In this document: one piece after another, positions 1 through 12,445 of the stretch
How positions within the stretch are numbered: position 1 is the first letter of the stretch
How the letters are laid out: every line of letters begins with the position of its first letter
Source: Eubacteriales Family XIII. Incertae Sedis bacterium
GTDB taxonomy: Bacteria; Bacillota; Clostridia; Peptostreptococcales; Anaerovoracaceae
Length of the DNA: 52,611 nucleotides
Direction: 5' to 3'
Assembly (NCBI GenBank): GCA_031264295.1
Contig: JAISED010000021.1
Span: 1 to 52,611, forward strand
The notes under the pieces: generated by a model
What the model was told of the DNA's origin: nothing
Database searches by the model: none
What the model saw: only the letters and a program-made list of their open reading frames with translations
Program-made: the position numbers and the translations under genes

Positions 1-240
1 CTTGAACGGGAGGAGGAATTGGATATGACATATGCTATAGAACGGGCGTTTGATGATATGGAACGGCGAGGAATACGCAAAGGAAAACGCGAGGGAAAAC
101 TTGAGGGAAAGCGCGAGGGGAAACTCGAAGTAGCGGAAAAAATGATCATACGCGGCAGGTCGATTGAGGAAATTATTGAATATACAGGATTAACATCTGC
201 GGAAGTTGATGATCTGCGCACAAAGGTTCAGTTAAGCTAA
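1..240 (+). CDS. C-terminal end of Rpn-family nuclease/putative transposase (5' truncated by window)
   Basis: The reading frame is open from base 1, so this is the 3' end of a longer gene that begins upstream. The visible part ends in a strongly charged repeat (EGKREGKLEGKREGKLE) followed by a short helix-turn-helix-like tail (RSIEEIIEYTGLTSAEVDDL). This tail is typical of the Rpn/PD-(D/E)XK nuclease family transposases that are multi-copy in gut and rumen Clostridia. The nuclease core lies outside the window, so the assignment rests on the tail alone. An in-frame TTG (19) and ATG (25) exist, but coding clearly continues 5' of them. The stop is followed by a terminator at 302-332. The gene is convergent with pduL. 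Confidence 0.7.
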   Translation, partial: LEREEELDMTYAIERAFDDMERRGIRKGKREGKLEGKREGKLEVAEKMIIRGRSIEEIIEYTGLTSAEVDDLRTKVQLS

Positions 241-243
241 AGG

Positions 244-290
244 GACTTCTAAAAACCAAGGTGTTTAACGTGCCTTTTGCCGCACTTCAC
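244..290. repeat. dispersed intergenic repeat, copy 1 (core ACTTCTAAAAACCAAGG)
   Basis: The sequence after the Rpn stop contains a 17-nt core (244-260) that recurs in inverse orientation within the palindrome at 22381-22415. A second block (cgtgccttttgccgcac) resembles sequence at 52067-52085, where it again follows a CTTCTTAAAAACC core. This is therefore one of at least three related extragenic elements in the window. It has no coding capacity. Function is unknown. Confidence 0.5.
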
Positions 291-301
291 AGTCTAAAAA
301 C

Positions 302-332
302 GCAGACACACTGTTTTTTTGTCTGCTTTTTT
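302..332. terminator. bidirectional rho-independent terminator
   Basis: GCAGACA and TGTCTGC arms flank an A/T-rich loop. The stem is followed by TTTTTT on the plus strand and by GTTTTT on the minus strand, so it can end transcription both from the Rpn gene and from the converging pduL operon. Confidence 0.8.
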
Positions 333-413
333 CGGCGATGGAGCGCGGAAAACGGCACGCCAAAGCTGTGCGGCATATGCAAAATTATATTCGCCGCGAT
401 GTAGATCGATGAA

Positions 414-983
414 TCACAATATCTCCGAAAGCTCGTCGTTATTACACCCGGCGGCATTACCTTCGTCCGTATCCAGGTGGAATTCTCTGCTGTGCGCGTC
501 GCCGGATCGTATCAAAACCTGTTCGAACACCACCGCGCGCTCGCCGTTGACCTTTACGCACACGAAGTCTCTGTCCTTCACGCCGGCTTCGATCGCTTCG
601 GACGGCGAGAGGTGAATATGTCTAAGCGCTATCATTACGCCGTGATCGAGTTCTATGCTACCCTCCGGCCCTATGATCGTACAGCCCGGAGTTCCTTCCA
701 GCTTGCCGGATTCCCTGACCGGCGCTTTTATGCCTATGCCGCGCGCGTCGGTCAGCGCGAGTTCAACCTGCGTCTCGGGGCGCGCCGGACCCAAAACCCT
801 CAGACCCTTGAGTGTGCCCTTAGGTCCGACTATATCGACCTTTTCTTCACACGCAAACTGCCCCGGCTGCTTAAGCGCCTTCGTAGGCGTAAGCTTGTGC
901 CCTTTGCCGAACAATACTTCTATATGCTCTTCCGTCAAATGAAGGTGCTTATTTGACAGACCTATTTCTACTTTATAACCCAT
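414..983 (-). CDS. pduL: phosphate propanoyltransferase / PduL-type phosphotransacylase
   Basis: PduL-family enzymes interconvert acyl-CoA and acyl-phosphate, feeding acetate or propionate kinase with ATP yield. The 189-residue length is normal for a stand-alone enzyme. Visible family motifs are the N-terminal SNKHLHL, the central RHIHLSP and the C-terminal HLDTDEGNAAG, whose histidines form the zinc site. No N-terminal encapsulation peptide precedes SNKHLHL (the protein begins MGYKVEIGL), so a cytosolic housekeeping role is more likely than a microcompartment one. The start ATG follows AAAGGAG, which overlaps the hpt stop codon, so the two are translationally coupled. It is the last gene of the minus-strand block and ends at the 302-332 terminator. 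Confidence 0.9.
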   Translation of the reverse strand: MGYKVEIGLSNKHLHLTEEHIEVLFGKGHKLTPTKALKQPGQFACEEKVDIVGPKGTLKGLRVLGPARPETQVELALTDARGIGIKAPVRESGKLEGTPGCTIIGPEGSIELDHGVMIALRHIHLSPSEAIEAGVKDRDFVCVKVNGERAVVFEQVLIRSGDAHSREFHLDTDEGNAAGCNNDELSEIL

Positions 984-998
984 TGTCGTTATTCTCCT

Positions 999-1535
999 TT
1001 AATCTGTCACCACTGATGTGATATACGGAAGATTTCTATACTGTTGGTTCACGTCCAGCCCGTAGCCGACGATGAACACATCATCCACCGTAAACCCCTT
1101 ATAATCAATGTCTATCTCCGTCCGCCGTCCTGCGGGCTTATCCAGCAGCGCGCAGATTTTGAGCGATTTGGGCTTTCTCGCTTTAAGGCTATCCTTCAAG
1201 TAGTTGAGTGTGATCCCTGAATCCACTATATCCTCAACGATTATCACGTTCTTGTCCTCTATAGCCGCATCCAAATCCTTGAATATTCTCACCACGCCCG
1301 ATGATTTTGTCGACGCGCCGTAACTCGACACCGCCATGAAATCGATCTTCACCGGAACCGAAATATGCTTGATCACATCACACATCCACATAACAGCCCC
1401 CTTCAGTATGCCGATAAGCAGGACGTCTTCACCGCCTGCGTCTTCGCTTATCCGCCTGCCTATCTCAGCCGCCCGTTCCCTTATCTTATCCTCGGTTATC
1501 ATTATCTCCCCGAGCTTGTAGTCTTTTTCGCCCAT
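999..1535 (-). CDS. hpt: hypoxanthine phosphoribosyltransferase
   Basis: Purine salvage enzyme that joins hypoxanthine or guanine to PRPP. The PRPP-binding signature VIIVEDIVDSGITL is intact, with the flexible-loop region SYGASTKSSG before it and the base-recognition segment FIVGYGLDVNQQYRNLPYI near the C-terminus. A frame six codons longer exists (to 1553), but AAGGAG at 1545-1550 lies 9 nt before the ATG at 1533-1535, so I choose MGEKDYK as the start (178 residues). The start region is the last copy of a 73-bp tandem repeat (1533-1703). The gene sits between the DUF1232 gene and pduL, on the same strand. Confidence 0.93.
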   Translation of the reverse strand: MGEKDYKLGEIMITEDKIRERAAEIGRRISEDAGGEDVLLIGILKGAVMWMCDVIKHISVPVKIDFMAVSSYGASTKSSGVVRIFKDLDAAIEDKNVIIVEDIVDSGITLNYLKDSLKARKPKSLKICALLDKPAGRRTEIDIDYKGFTVDDVFIVGYGLDVNQQYRNLPYITSVVTD

Positions 1536-1703
1536 TCCGCCCTGCTCCTTCACACCGATTGCGTCAAATCCGCCGCGTTCACGTCTCCGCAGCCGTCTTG
1601 CCGCTCATTCCGCCCTGCTCCTTCACACCGATTGCGTCAAATCCGCCGCGTTCACGTCTCCGCAGTCGTCTTGCCGCCCATTCCGCCCTGCTCCTTCACT
1701 CTT
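1533..1703 (-). repeat. 73-bp tandem repeat carrying ribosome-binding site and start codon, about 2.3 copies
   Basis: The block CATTCCGCCCTGCTCCTTCA recurs at 1533, 1606 and 1679 (period 73). On the minus strand each copy provides AAGGAG followed by ATG. The ATG at 1535 starts hpt. Those at 1608 and 1681 open nine-codon ORFs that stop at TGA (1579 and 1652): MSGKTAAET and MGGKTTAET. The two copies differ at two codons, both changes altering the amino acid, so protein-level constraint is not evident. The structure looks like duplication of the hpt translation-initiation region. Confidence 0.85.
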
Positions 1704-2025
1704 CCGGATCTTTTTTTACTTCAAAATCTACATCGTTTATGATCTGCTTTCCTTTATAGTTCTTTGACAAATCCACGACCTTCTCGCCGAGCCAATATGT
1801 GTCGAGCGTATCTTTGAGATGCCATATTATCCAGAACCACACGACAAAATCATCAATAAACGCTAGTGGGAACACGACGGCGGGAATCAGGTCAATGGGA
1901 TTGACCACGTAAATGATGCCGAGGATAACCAGAAGCTTTTTACGCTTCGGCACATTCTTATCCTTCATCATAAACCATATGGCAGTAAATCTCTTAGCTA
2001 GCACCCGAAATGAAAAAAAATGCAT
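1696..2025 (-). CDS. DUF1232 (YkvA-like) small membrane protein
   Basis: A 109-residue protein with the DUF1232 signature NPIDLIPAVVFPLAFIDD, preceded by a hydrophobic stretch (LLVILGIIYVV) and followed by a second one (VVWFWIIWHL). Two membrane segments joined by the conserved NPIDLIP turn are typical of this family, whose function is unknown. The ATG at 2025 directly abuts the ysxC stop (TAA-ATG), with GAAGGTGAG as ribosome-binding site, so coupling to ysxC is likely. Its TGA overlaps the first AAGGAG of the 73-bp repeat that precedes hpt. Confidence 0.8.
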   Translation of the reverse strand: MHFFSFRVLAKRFTAIWFMMKDKNVPKRKKLLVILGIIYVVNPIDLIPAVVFPLAFIDDFVVWFWIIWHLKDTLDTYWLGEKVVDLSKNYKGKQIINDVDFEVKKDPEE

Positions 2026-2616
2026 TTACTCACCTTCCAGCAGTATAGTCAGCTCATTTAACAGTTCATCTACACCTGTTTTTTTCAGTACAGAAACCGG
2101 TATGATCTTCTCCCCGGCTTCAAGCTTCAACGCCCCCCTGATAATATTGAGATTCTTTCCCATTTCGCCCCTTGAAATCTTGTCGGCCTTTGTCGCTACA
2201 ATCAGACCGTTCAGCCCATAATACCTGAGCCATTCATACATCTGCACATCCTGATCCGAGGGTTTATGCCTTATATCGACCAGCAGCGCGACGCGTTTCA
2301 GTCTGCTTCTGTTCTTTAAATATCCCTCTATCATCTCGCCCCAGTTCTCGGTAACATACTTCGCGGCCTTCGCGTAACCGTAACCCGGAAGATCGACAAT
2401 CCTGAATTCACCGTTGATCAGGTAGAAATTTATGGTGCGCGTTTTACCCGGATTCCCGCTGACCCTAGCCAGGCTTTTCCGCCCTGTAAGCAGATTCAAA
2501 AGGGACGATTTACCGACGTTTGACCTCCCAGCGAAGGCGATTTCCGCCATGTCCTCAGGCGGATACTGGCTGCTTTTGACAGCCACTGCCGCAAGCTCGG
2601 ACGTCTTAATCCGCAT
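2026..2616 (-). CDS. ysxC: ribosome biogenesis GTPase YsxC/EngB
   Basis: EngB-family GTPase needed for assembly of the 50S subunit. The 196 residues carry the P-loop GRSNVGKS, the conserved switch-I segment GKTRTINFY, the G3 motif DLPGYGYAK and the G4 motif TKAD, all intact. The ATG at 2616 lies inside the 3' end of lon (11-nt overlap) with GGAG upstream, matching the conserved lon-ysxC coupling of Bacillota. The stop abuts the DUF1232 gene. Confidence 0.95.
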   Translation of the reverse strand: MRIKTSELAAVAVKSSQYPPEDMAEIAFAGRSNVGKSSLLNLLTGRKSLARVSGNPGKTRTINFYLINGEFRIVDLPGYGYAKAAKYVTENWGEMIEGYLKNRSRLKRVALLVDIRHKPSDQDVQMYEWLRYYGLNGLIVATKADKISRGEMGKNLNIIRGALKLEAGEKIIPVSVLKKTGVDELLNELTILLEGE

Positions 2617-5224
2617 TTTTACTCTCCGTGCTATTTACCGCAGTTCCCCTGCTCCGCTTTGCCGACGTTACCGCTCCCATTGCGGGCTTCGCATCCGACG
2701 CCGGCGTCACAGTGTCCGTCGCGGACTTAGCCCCGCGCTTCGCAGGCGGCGCTTCCACAGCCTTCGTGAGCACATGCGGCAATGCTTCATTGGCATCATC
2801 GATCAATGTAAATTCCATATGTTTTCTGACGTTCCCAGGGATTTCATCAATATCCCTTTCATTATCCGTCGGCAGCAGCACCTTCCGTATGCCCGCGCGA
2901 TGAGCGGCGAGCACCTTTTCGCGTATGCCTCCCACAGGAAGAACCTTGCCGCGCAGCGTTATTTCACCCGTCATAGCCACGTCCTGCCTGGCAGGTATGC
3001 CCGTAAGGGCGGATATCATAGCGCAGCACATCGTAACCCCCGCCGAGGGTCCGTCCTTAGGCGTAGCCCCTTCGGGAATATGAATATGAAGATCCTCATC
3101 CTTATAGAAGGCTTCCTTTATCCCCAGCTTACGGCTTATGGATCTGATATAACTGACCCCCGCCCTGGCGGATTCCTTCATCACATCACCCAGCTGACCC
3201 GTCAGCACGAGCTGACCCGTGCCCGGAACCACTGTCGTCTCGATCGAAAGCGTCGTCCCGCCTACCGCCGTCCAAGCAAGCCCGGTGGTGACGCCCACCT
3301 CGTCCGACCGCGCGACGATATCATAGCGGAATCGCTTCTTGCCCAGAAACTTGGCGAGATTCCCCTGAGTCACCCGAATCTGCGAGGCGCCGTCCTCCAC
3401 AATACGCCTGGCCGCCTTCCTGCACAGATTGGCTATTTCACGCTCAAGGTTTCTTACCCCCGACTCCCGCGTATAATAGTTGATGATATCACGTATAACC
3501 TGTTCCGTTATCACGATATTTCCCCGATCCAGTCCGTGCTCCTTCGTCTTCTTGGGAACCAGATAGCGGGAAGCGATCTTTACCTTCTCCTCCTCGGTGT
3601 ATCCCTGAACCTCTATGACCTCCATCCTGTCAAGCAAAGGCCTGGGGATCGTATCCGTGGCGTTAGCCGTCGTTATGAACATCACATTCGAAAGATCGAA
3701 TGGAAATTCCAGATAATGATCGGTGAATTCCTTGTTCTGCTCCGGATCCAAGACTTCCAAAAGCGCGGAAGCCGGATCGCCGCGGAAATCGTTTCCTATT
3801 TTGTCAATTTCATCAAACAAGAAAACCGGATCCATCGAACCGGCCTCCTTGACCGCGTTGATCACGCGCCCCGGTATAGCTCCTATATATGTGCGCCTGT
3901 GACCGCGGATCTCTGCTTCGTCCCTGACGCCGCCAAGGGACATCTTCACGAAGGCTCTGCCTGTGGCTCTGGCTATGGACTTCGCAATCGACGTCTTCCC
4001 CACTCCCGGCGGGCCCACAAGGCAAAGTATCGGTCCCTTGAGTCCCCCGGAAAGCTTCGCCACCGCCAGATACTCAACAATCCTCTCTTTGACCTTCTCC
4101 AGCCCGTAATGATCCTCATTCAGAATCTTCTCAGACTTCGCCAGATCCGTCTCCTGTTTCGTGTATTTATTCCATGGAAGTGAAAATATCCACTCAATAT
4201 ACGTGCGTATGACCACGCCTTCCGCCGACGACGCCTGCATCTTGCTGAGCCGCTTGATCTCCTTCTCAGTCTTCAAACGAACCTTTTCAGGCATATCCAT
4301 CTCATCCAGCTGCTTGCGCCAATTCGCTATCTCGTCCTCGTCCGCCTCTTCGTTCTGACCCAGTTCTTCTTGGATAGCCCTCAGCTGTTCCCTCAGATAA
4401 TACTCGCGCTGTGTTTTGCCTATCTGCATCCTGACCTTTGAGTTTATATCCTGCTCTATCTGAAGAATATCAATCTCTTTGATCAGTATACTATTCAGCG
4501 CCTCAAGCCTGCGTTCAGGCTCGAATGCTTCAAGCACGGCTTGCTTATCGTCCGGCTTTATATCCAGGTGCGAAGTTATTATGTCCGCGAGCCTTCCGGG
4601 CTGTTCTACCGACGCCACAGACGGGAAGATGTCCGGCGACGCCTTAGGACTCAGATTAAGGTAGTCCTCAAATCTGGCTAGAGCATTGCGCATAAGCGCG
4701 GCCGTACGGTTAGGTATTTCATCGTATTCGATCTCATCGATCATCTGCACCGAACATTTGAAGTACGGTACTTCGAAAACCATCCTTCCCATCTCTCCGC
4801 GGCTGACGCCCTCCACCAGAACGCGAATCGCGTCTCCCGGCAGCTTCAGCATCTGCTTGATCTTAGCCACAGTGCCGACACGATAAAAATCATCTTTCGT
4901 GGGGAGTTCGGTGTCCACATCCTTCTGCCCGACCAGAAATATCATCTGATTCCTGATCATAGCCTTCTCCAGCGCACTGATCGACTTTTCCCTCCCTATA
5001 TCGAAATGCAATACCATATAGGGAAAAATGGAAAGCCCCCTGAGGGGGATCATAGGCATAGTCCGTTCTGCCTCCGCTTCGTCCTCCGCAGCAAAACCCA
5101 CCGCTCCGGTGCTGTCAGCCACAGCCTGCTCTGCCTCGTCCGCCGCCTGTTCTATTTCATCATTTACTTTATCTATATCATTCAACAGATCCCGATGTTT
5201 TTTTCTTTTATCGTCTGTCGGCAT
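2606..5224 (-). CDS. lon: ATP-dependent protease La (LonA)
   Basis: Cytosolic AAA+ serine protease that degrades damaged and regulatory proteins. After an acidic N-terminal lead (about residues 1-55) comes the LON substrate-binding domain ([14 protein letters not shown] onward), then the AAA+ module with Walker A GPPGVGKT near residue 403 and Walker [10 protein letters not shown]. The protease domain has the catalytic Ser727 in DGPSAG and Lys770 in GGIREK, 43 residues apart as in the family. At 872 residues it is longer than most LonA (about 780-810). The excess is the acidic lead and an Ala/Lys/Ser/Thr-rich C-terminal tail (about 822-872), one of several low-complexity tails in this window. 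The start follows GGGGAGGGAAGA. It lies downstream of clpX. Confidence 0.96.
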   Translation of the reverse strand: MPTDDKRKKHRDLLNDIDKVNDEIEQAADEAEQAVADSTGAVGFAAEDEAEAERTMPMIPLRGLSIFPYMVLHFDIGREKSISALEKAMIRNQMIFLVGQKDVDTELPTKDDFYRVGTVAKIKQMLKLPGDAIRVLVEGVSRGEMGRMVFEVPYFKCSVQMIDEIEYDEIPNRTAALMRNALARFEDYLNLSPKASPDIFPSVASVEQPGRLADIITSHLDIKPDDKQAVLEAFEPERRLEALNSILIKEIDILQIEQDINSKVRMQIGKTQREYYLREQLRAIQEELGQNEEADEDEIANWRKQLDEMDMPEKVRLKTEKEIKRLSKMQASSAEGVVIRTYIEWIFSLPWNKYTKQETDLAKSEKILNEDHYGLEKVKERIVEYLAVAKLSGGLKGPILCLVGPPGVGKTSIAKSIARATGRAFVKMSLGGVRDEAEIRGHRRTYIGAIPGRVINAVKEAGSMDPVFLFDEIDKIGNDFRGDPASALLEVLDPEQNKEFTDHYLEFPFDLSNVMFITTANATDTIPRPLLDRMEVIEVQGYTEEEKVKIASRYLVPKKTKEHGLDRGNIVITEQVIRDIINYYTRESGVRNLEREIANLCRKAARRIVEDGASQIRVTQGNLAKFLGKKRFRYDIVARSDEVGVTTGLAWTAVGGTTLSIETTVVPGTGQLVLTGQLGDVMKESARAGVSYIRSISRKLGIKEAFYKDEDLHIHIPEGATPKDGPSAGVTMCCAMISALTGIPARQDVAMTGEITLRGKVLPVGGIREKVLAAHRAGIRKVLLPTDNERDIDEIPGNVRKHMEFTLIDDANEALPHVLTKAVEAPPAKRGAKSATDTVTPASDAKPAMGAVTSAKRSRGTAVNSTESKNAD

Positions 5225-5241
5225 TCTTCCCTCCCCGAAAG

Positions 5242-5263
5242 CCGGCGGCTAACCCGCCGCCGG
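5242..5263. other. GC-rich hairpin in clpX-lon spacer
   Basis: CCGGCGGC (5242-5249) and GCCGCCGG (5256-5263) form a perfect 8-bp stem with a 6-nt loop just before the lon ribosome-binding site. No U-run follows on either strand, so it is not a classical terminator. It may be an attenuator or processing site between clpX and lon. Confidence 0.45.
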
Positions 5264-5293
5264 TCGCAAAATCGTCGCCAGGTTCCGGTATGG

Positions 5294-5327
5294 GCGAAGC
5301 TGGCGTGGCGTTTGAGTAGTTACCCCT
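5294..5327. repeat. dispersed intergenic repeat, family GCGTTTGAG(T/C)AG, copy 1
   Basis: The stretch gcgaagctggcg-ggcg-ttgagtagt matches 22341-22368 at nearly every position, and its GCGTTTGAG core recurs at 31025-31033. Here the core is followed by an imperfect complement (CCTCAAGAGGC), so part of it can fold. All three copies lie in spacers behind stop codons of minus-strand genes. This one begins at the clpX stop. Confidence 0.5.
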
Positions 5328-6610
5328 CAAGAGGCGTTCTCTTTATTGGGCTTCTGTCCCTTCTTATCCGCCAAAACCAAAGTAGGGCCGGTATCATGGT
5401 CTATTGTCCCTGTAGTAACAATCACGCGTTTTATATCATTTCTCGAAGGTATCTCGAACATGATGTCTGTCATCACATGCTCCAGTATGCTTCTAAGTCC
5501 TCTGGCGCCCGTCTTCCGCTCAATAGCCTTCTCAGCAATGCGAATGACTGCGTCGTCTTCGATCTCAAGCTCTACATTGTCCAGCATAAACAGCTTCTTG
5601 TACTGCTTCAATATGGCGTTTTTCGGCTCCTTGATGATGCGCACAAGCGCATTGGAATCCAACTGCTGCAGTGTTACCATTACAGGCAGACGCCCGATGA
5701 ATTCAGGGATCAGTCCGTACTGGAGCAGATCCTCCGACTGAACTAGTTTCAGTATGTCGTCGGTCTCGAGTTTCGTCTGACGCTGATCTGTGTTGAATCC
5801 GATGGTCTTTTCGCCTATTCTTCTCTGTATGATCTTGTCCAGCCCGTCGAAAGCGCCTCCGCATATAAAGAGCACATTAGTCGTGTCGAACTGTATGAAA
5901 TCCTGATGCGGGTGCTTCCTCCCGCCCTGCGGAGGCACACTGGCCACAGTGCCTTCCAGTATTTTGAGCAGAGCCTGCTGCACGCCCTCTCCGCTGACGT
6001 CTCTGGTTATAGAAACGTTCTCGGATTTGCGTGCGATTTTATCGATTTCGTCTACGTAAATAATGCCTTTTTGCGCTTTTTCAATATCATAGTCCGCAGC
6101 CTGAATGAGTTTCAACAGAATATTCTCAACGTCCTCACCCACATAGCCCGCCTCGGTAAGCGCCGTAGCGTCCGCAATAGCGAACGGCACGTTGAATATC
6201 TTGGCTAGCGTCTGAGCCAGCAATGTCTTGCCTGAACCGGTAGGCCCCATCATTATTATATTGCTTTTTTGGATTTCTATCCCGTCGTCGTCGCGATCGT
6301 CCATATGCTTCACACGCTTATAGTGGTTGTATACCGCCACTGCCAGCGCTTTTTTAGCATTGTCCTGATCGATCACATAATCCGACAGAATGGCGGCTAT
6401 CTCCCTCGGTTTAGGCACATTAAACATGTCCCCGCCCCTAAGCGGCTCATAGCCCATGCTTTCGAACTCTTCCTTGATGATGTCCTGGCATAATTCTACG
6501 CACTCGTCGCAGATATATACGCTCGGACCCGCGATAAGCCTTTTGACCTGATCCTGTGGCTTTCCGCAAAACGAACATTTCAGTTGCTTCGTATCGTCGT
6601 ATTTACTCAT
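5327..6610 (-). CDS. clpX: ATP-dependent Clp protease ATP-binding subunit ClpX
   Basis: AAA+ unfoldase that feeds tagged substrates to ClpP. The N-terminal zinc-binding domain is intact (C12, C15, C34, C37 in CSFC and CDEC), followed by Walker A GPTGSGKT near residue 121, Walker B YVDEIDKI and the sensor region [12 protein letters not shown]. The frame extends to 6637, but GGAAAGGG sits just before the ATG at 6610 and the family N-terminus matches MSKYDD, so I use that start (427 residues, normal length). It follows clpP by 97 nt and precedes lon on the same strand, the standard tig-clpP-clpX-lon order. Confidence 0.96.
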   Translation of the reverse strand: MSKYDDTKQLKCSFCGKPQDQVKRLIAGPSVYICDECVELCQDIIKEEFESMGYEPLRGGDMFNVPKPREIAAILSDYVIDQDNAKKALAVAVYNHYKRVKHMDDRDDDGIEIQKSNIIMMGPTGSGKTLLAQTLAKIFNVPFAIADATALTEAGYVGEDVENILLKLIQAADYDIEKAQKGIIYVDEIDKIARKSENVSITRDVSGEGVQQALLKILEGTVASVPPQGGRKHPHQDFIQFDTTNVLFICGGAFDGLDKIIQRRIGEKTIGFNTDQRQTKLETDDILKLVQSEDLLQYGLIPEFIGRLPVMVTLQQLDSNALVRIIKEPKNAILKQYKKLFMLDNVELEIEDDAVIRIAEKAIERKTGARGLRSILEHVMTDIMFEIPSRNDIKRVIVTTGTIDHDTGPTLVLADKKGQKPNKENAS

Positions 6611-6707
6611 AGTTTCCCTTTCCGTCCACGGCTGCATTGGTCAATACCGCCGCGAACTCGCGCATCGCGTTTATCCCCCAAAGTACACACCTAATTATTA
6701 TCTCCCC

Positions 6708-7289
6708 TTATCGGGATTTAACCACCCTGTCTATCAATCCGTATTCGGCCGCCGCTTCCGCCGACATGAAATTATCACGATCGGTATCTACGGCGATCCT
6801 CTCCAAGGGCTGTCCTGTATTTTCACTCAATATTCTGTTAAGCTTTTCACGTGTCTTCAATATGTTTTCCGCGTGAATGCGAATGTCCTCCGCCTGACCT
6901 CTGACCCCTCCGAGAGGCTGATGTATCATTACTTCAGCGTTAGGCAGAGCAAACCGCTTGCCTTTAGCGCCTGACGACAGCAAAAACGCGCCCATGCTAG
7001 CCGCCATTCCTATACAAATAGTTGAAACAGGCGGCTTGATGTACTGCATCGTGTCATATATTGCAAATCCTGCCGTCACTGAACCTCCCGGGCTGTTAAT
7101 GTAGAGATTTATATCCTTTTCTGAATCCTCCGACTCTAAAAACAGCATCTGTGCGACAACCAGGCTGGCTACCGTATCATTGATCTCTTCGCTCAGAATG
7201 ATTATCCTGTCCTTTAAAAGTCTGGAGTAAATATCAAATGAACGCTCCCCCCTGCTGGTCTGTTCTATTACCATAGGTACTAAACTCAT
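6708..7289 (-). CDS. clpP: ATP-dependent Clp protease proteolytic subunit
   Basis: Tetradecameric serine protease working with ClpX. The catalytic triad is visible: Ser98 in GMAASMGA, His123 in MIHQPLGG and Asp172 in DTDRDNFM. The oligomerisation and substrate-cleft motifs (SPGGSVTAG) are also present. The 193-residue length is typical, including a short propeptide. Its ATG overlaps the tig stop (ATGA at 7286-7289), so the two are translationally coupled and tig-clpP is one transcript. Confidence 0.97.
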   Translation of the reverse strand: MSLVPMVIEQTSRGERSFDIYSRLLKDRIIILSEEINDTVASLVVAQMLFLESEDSEKDINLYINSPGGSVTAGFAIYDTMQYIKPPVSTICIGMAASMGAFLLSSGAKGKRFALPNAEVMIHQPLGGVRGQAEDIRIHAENILKTREKLNRILSENTGQPLERIAVDTDRDNFMSAEAAAEYGLIDRVVKSR

Positions 7290-8752
7290 TCGCCTCTCTC
7301 CTCCTCAGCGGCAGCTTCGGCCACGCCGTCCTTCTCCGCTGTTACATCGACCGCAGCACCCGCGCCGCCCGTCTCAGCGGCAGCTTCGGCCACGCCGCCC
7401 TTCTCCGCTGTTACACCGGCCGCGCCGTTCTTCTCAACATCGACCTCAGCGGCATCGTCGTCCGCGTCTTCGCTGATCACCACATTATCTACTAAGAACA
7501 ACTTGGCTTTATCCGCGATAATGCTGTCCTCGAATATAGAGTCCGGGGTCTTCATTATCTGATCCACCAACTCGCCTGATTCCGCGTTAAGCGTCTTGAT
7601 GAAGTTCTTCCTGCTTTCTTCGATCTCCTCCGCGCTCGCCTCCAGTTTTTCTGCCTTCGCAATGGCACGTATTAGCAGGCTCAGTTTAACCCGCTTGTGC
7701 GCATCACTCCTGAGGTTATCACGCAAAATGCCGAGATTCTCATTCATGGACTCCATATTTTTCATAAAATCGGCGCCGCGCATACCGAATCTTTGTCCCA
7801 ACTCTTCGAACATCTGGTCTATCTGTTCTTCGACCATAACATTCGGGATGTCAACATCGTTGGCGGCCAGCAATTTTTCAACCGCCCTATTAAAAAGCTC
7901 CTGCTTACGCTTGCTCTCAGCCTCTTCCTCCAGCTTACGCCTTATATCACTTTTAAGCTCTTCGACCGTATCGAAGTCGCTTACGTCCTGAGCGAAGTCG
8001 TCGTCAATCTCCGGCTTCTCTTCTTCCTTCACCTCGTGCACCTTACAGCGGAACACCGCATCCTTGCCCGCAAGTTCCTCCGCATGATATTCTTCGGGGA
8101 ATGTGACCTTCACATCCCTTTCGTCTCCTGCCTTCGCACCTATAAGCTGCTCTTCGAATCCGGGTATGAAATTCCCGCCGCCCAGAACAAGGGTGGCGTT
8201 TTCCGCCGTTCCGCCCTCGAACTGTTCCTCTCCGATGAATCCCGCATAATCGAAGATGAGCGAATCGCCGCTCTCCGCGGGTCTTTCCGCAACCACCAGC
8301 CTGGCGTTCCTCTTTCTCAGCTTTTCGATCTCGGCGTCAACGTCCTCATCCGACACCGGGAAATCGACGTTCTTAACCTTAATGCCCTTGTAGTCCTTGA
8401 CCACAATCTCGGGCGCAACCGTTACCCTTACCGTGGCGGTAAAGCCGTTCCCCTTGCTGATTTCCCCAACTTCGATTCCCGGCCGCCCCAATGGTTCAAG
8501 CGCAAGCTCGGTCAAAGCACTCTCATAATGCTCCGCGAACAGGTTGCTCACAGCATCTTCGAAGAAAATTTTCTCGCCGTAACGCATTTCCACCATGCGC
8601 TTAGGCGCTTTACCGTTTCTGAACCCGTCAATTTTGAATTGATGCTTCGTCTTTTTATATACCTCAATTTGTTCGTCTTCAAATTCTTTCGCGGAAAATT
8701 CCATCGAAAATTTTATTTCATTGCCCGTTTTCTCAATGAATGCGCAGTTCAT
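7286..8752 (-). CDS. tig: trigger factor (ribosome-associated chaperone and prolyl isomerase)
   Basis: Binds the ribosome exit site and shields nascent chains. The ribosome-binding signature GFRNGKAP is at residues 43-50. The FKBP-type isomerase domain follows (about 160-245, with [22 protein letters not shown]), then the helical chaperone arms to about residue 425. The normal family length is about 430. This protein has 488 residues because of a Gly/Ala/Glu/Val tail (about 434-488) encoded partly by a 69-bp direct repeat (starts at 7304 and 7373). The ATG follows AAAGGAG. It overlaps clpP by 4 nt. Confidence 0.95.
   Translation of the reverse strand: MNCAFIEKTGNEIKFSMEFSAKEFEDEQIEVYKKTKHQFKIDGFRNGKAPKRMVEMRYGEKIFFEDAVSNLFAEHYESALTELALEPLGRPGIEVGEISKGNGFTATVRVTVAPEIVVKDYKGIKVKNVDFPVSDEDVDAEIEKLRKRNARLVVAERPAESGDSLIFDYAGFIGEEQFEGGTAENATLVLGGGNFIPGFEEQLIGAKAGDERDVKVTFPEEYHAEELAGKDAVFRCKVHEVKEEEKPEIDDDFAQDVSDFDTVEELKSDIRRKLEEEAESKRKQELFNRAVEKLLAANDVDIPNVMVEEQIDQMFEELGQRFGMRGADFMKNMESMNENLGILRDNLRSDAHKRVKLSLLIRAIAKAEKLEASAEEIEESRKNFIKTLNAESGELVDQIMKTPDSIFEDSIIADKAKLFLVDNVVISEDADDDAAEVDVEKNGAAGVTAEKGGVAEAAAETGGAGAAVDVTAEKDGVAEAAAEEERGE
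7304..7437 (-). repeat. 69-bp direct repeat encoding trigger-factor tail
   Basis: CTCAGCGGCAGCTTCGGCCA starts at 7304 and again at 7373, with near identity for about 40 nt. The period is 69 bp (23 codons), so each copy adds an in-frame segment like GVAEAAAE to the C-terminus of trigger factor. Confidence 0.8.
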
Positions 8753-8799
8753 TAAACAGCTCCTTTCAAATAGCAGCTACATTGTAATACCGTAATGTG

Positions 8800-8815
8800 A
8801 TGCACTTTTGTGCAT
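8800..8815. other. small palindrome in tig leader
   Basis: ATGCAC-TTTT-GTGCAT is a perfect 6-bp inverted repeat upstream of the tig ribosome-binding site. On the minus strand a TATAAT hexamer (8851-8856) lies further upstream, but no good -35 at 16-18 nt spacing was found. The palindrome could be a leader hairpin or operator. No function can be assigned. Confidence 0.3.
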
Positions 8816-8899
8816 TTATTCCTACTTGCCTTGTTGCATCACCATGCATCATTATACCTTCATGGTTTGTTGTAACTTCATGGCTTACCGCCTTTATAT

Positions 8900-12445
<3,546 letters not shown>

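Noticed and set aside
2432..4183. 583-codon open frame on the plus strand opposite lon and ysxC
   Set aside because: It lies entirely antisense to lon and ysxC, both with intact catalytic motifs. The translation is Arg/His-rich without domain similarity, and there is no ribosome-binding site. GC-rich codon positions explain the open frame.
7697..8755. 352-codon plus-strand frame opposite trigger factor
   Set aside because: Antisense shadow of tig with no recognisable domain or start signal.
8851..8856. TATAAT hexamer as tig promoter
   Set aside because: No acceptable -35 hexamer at 16-18 nt spacing. A transcript from upstream or another promoter remains equally possible.
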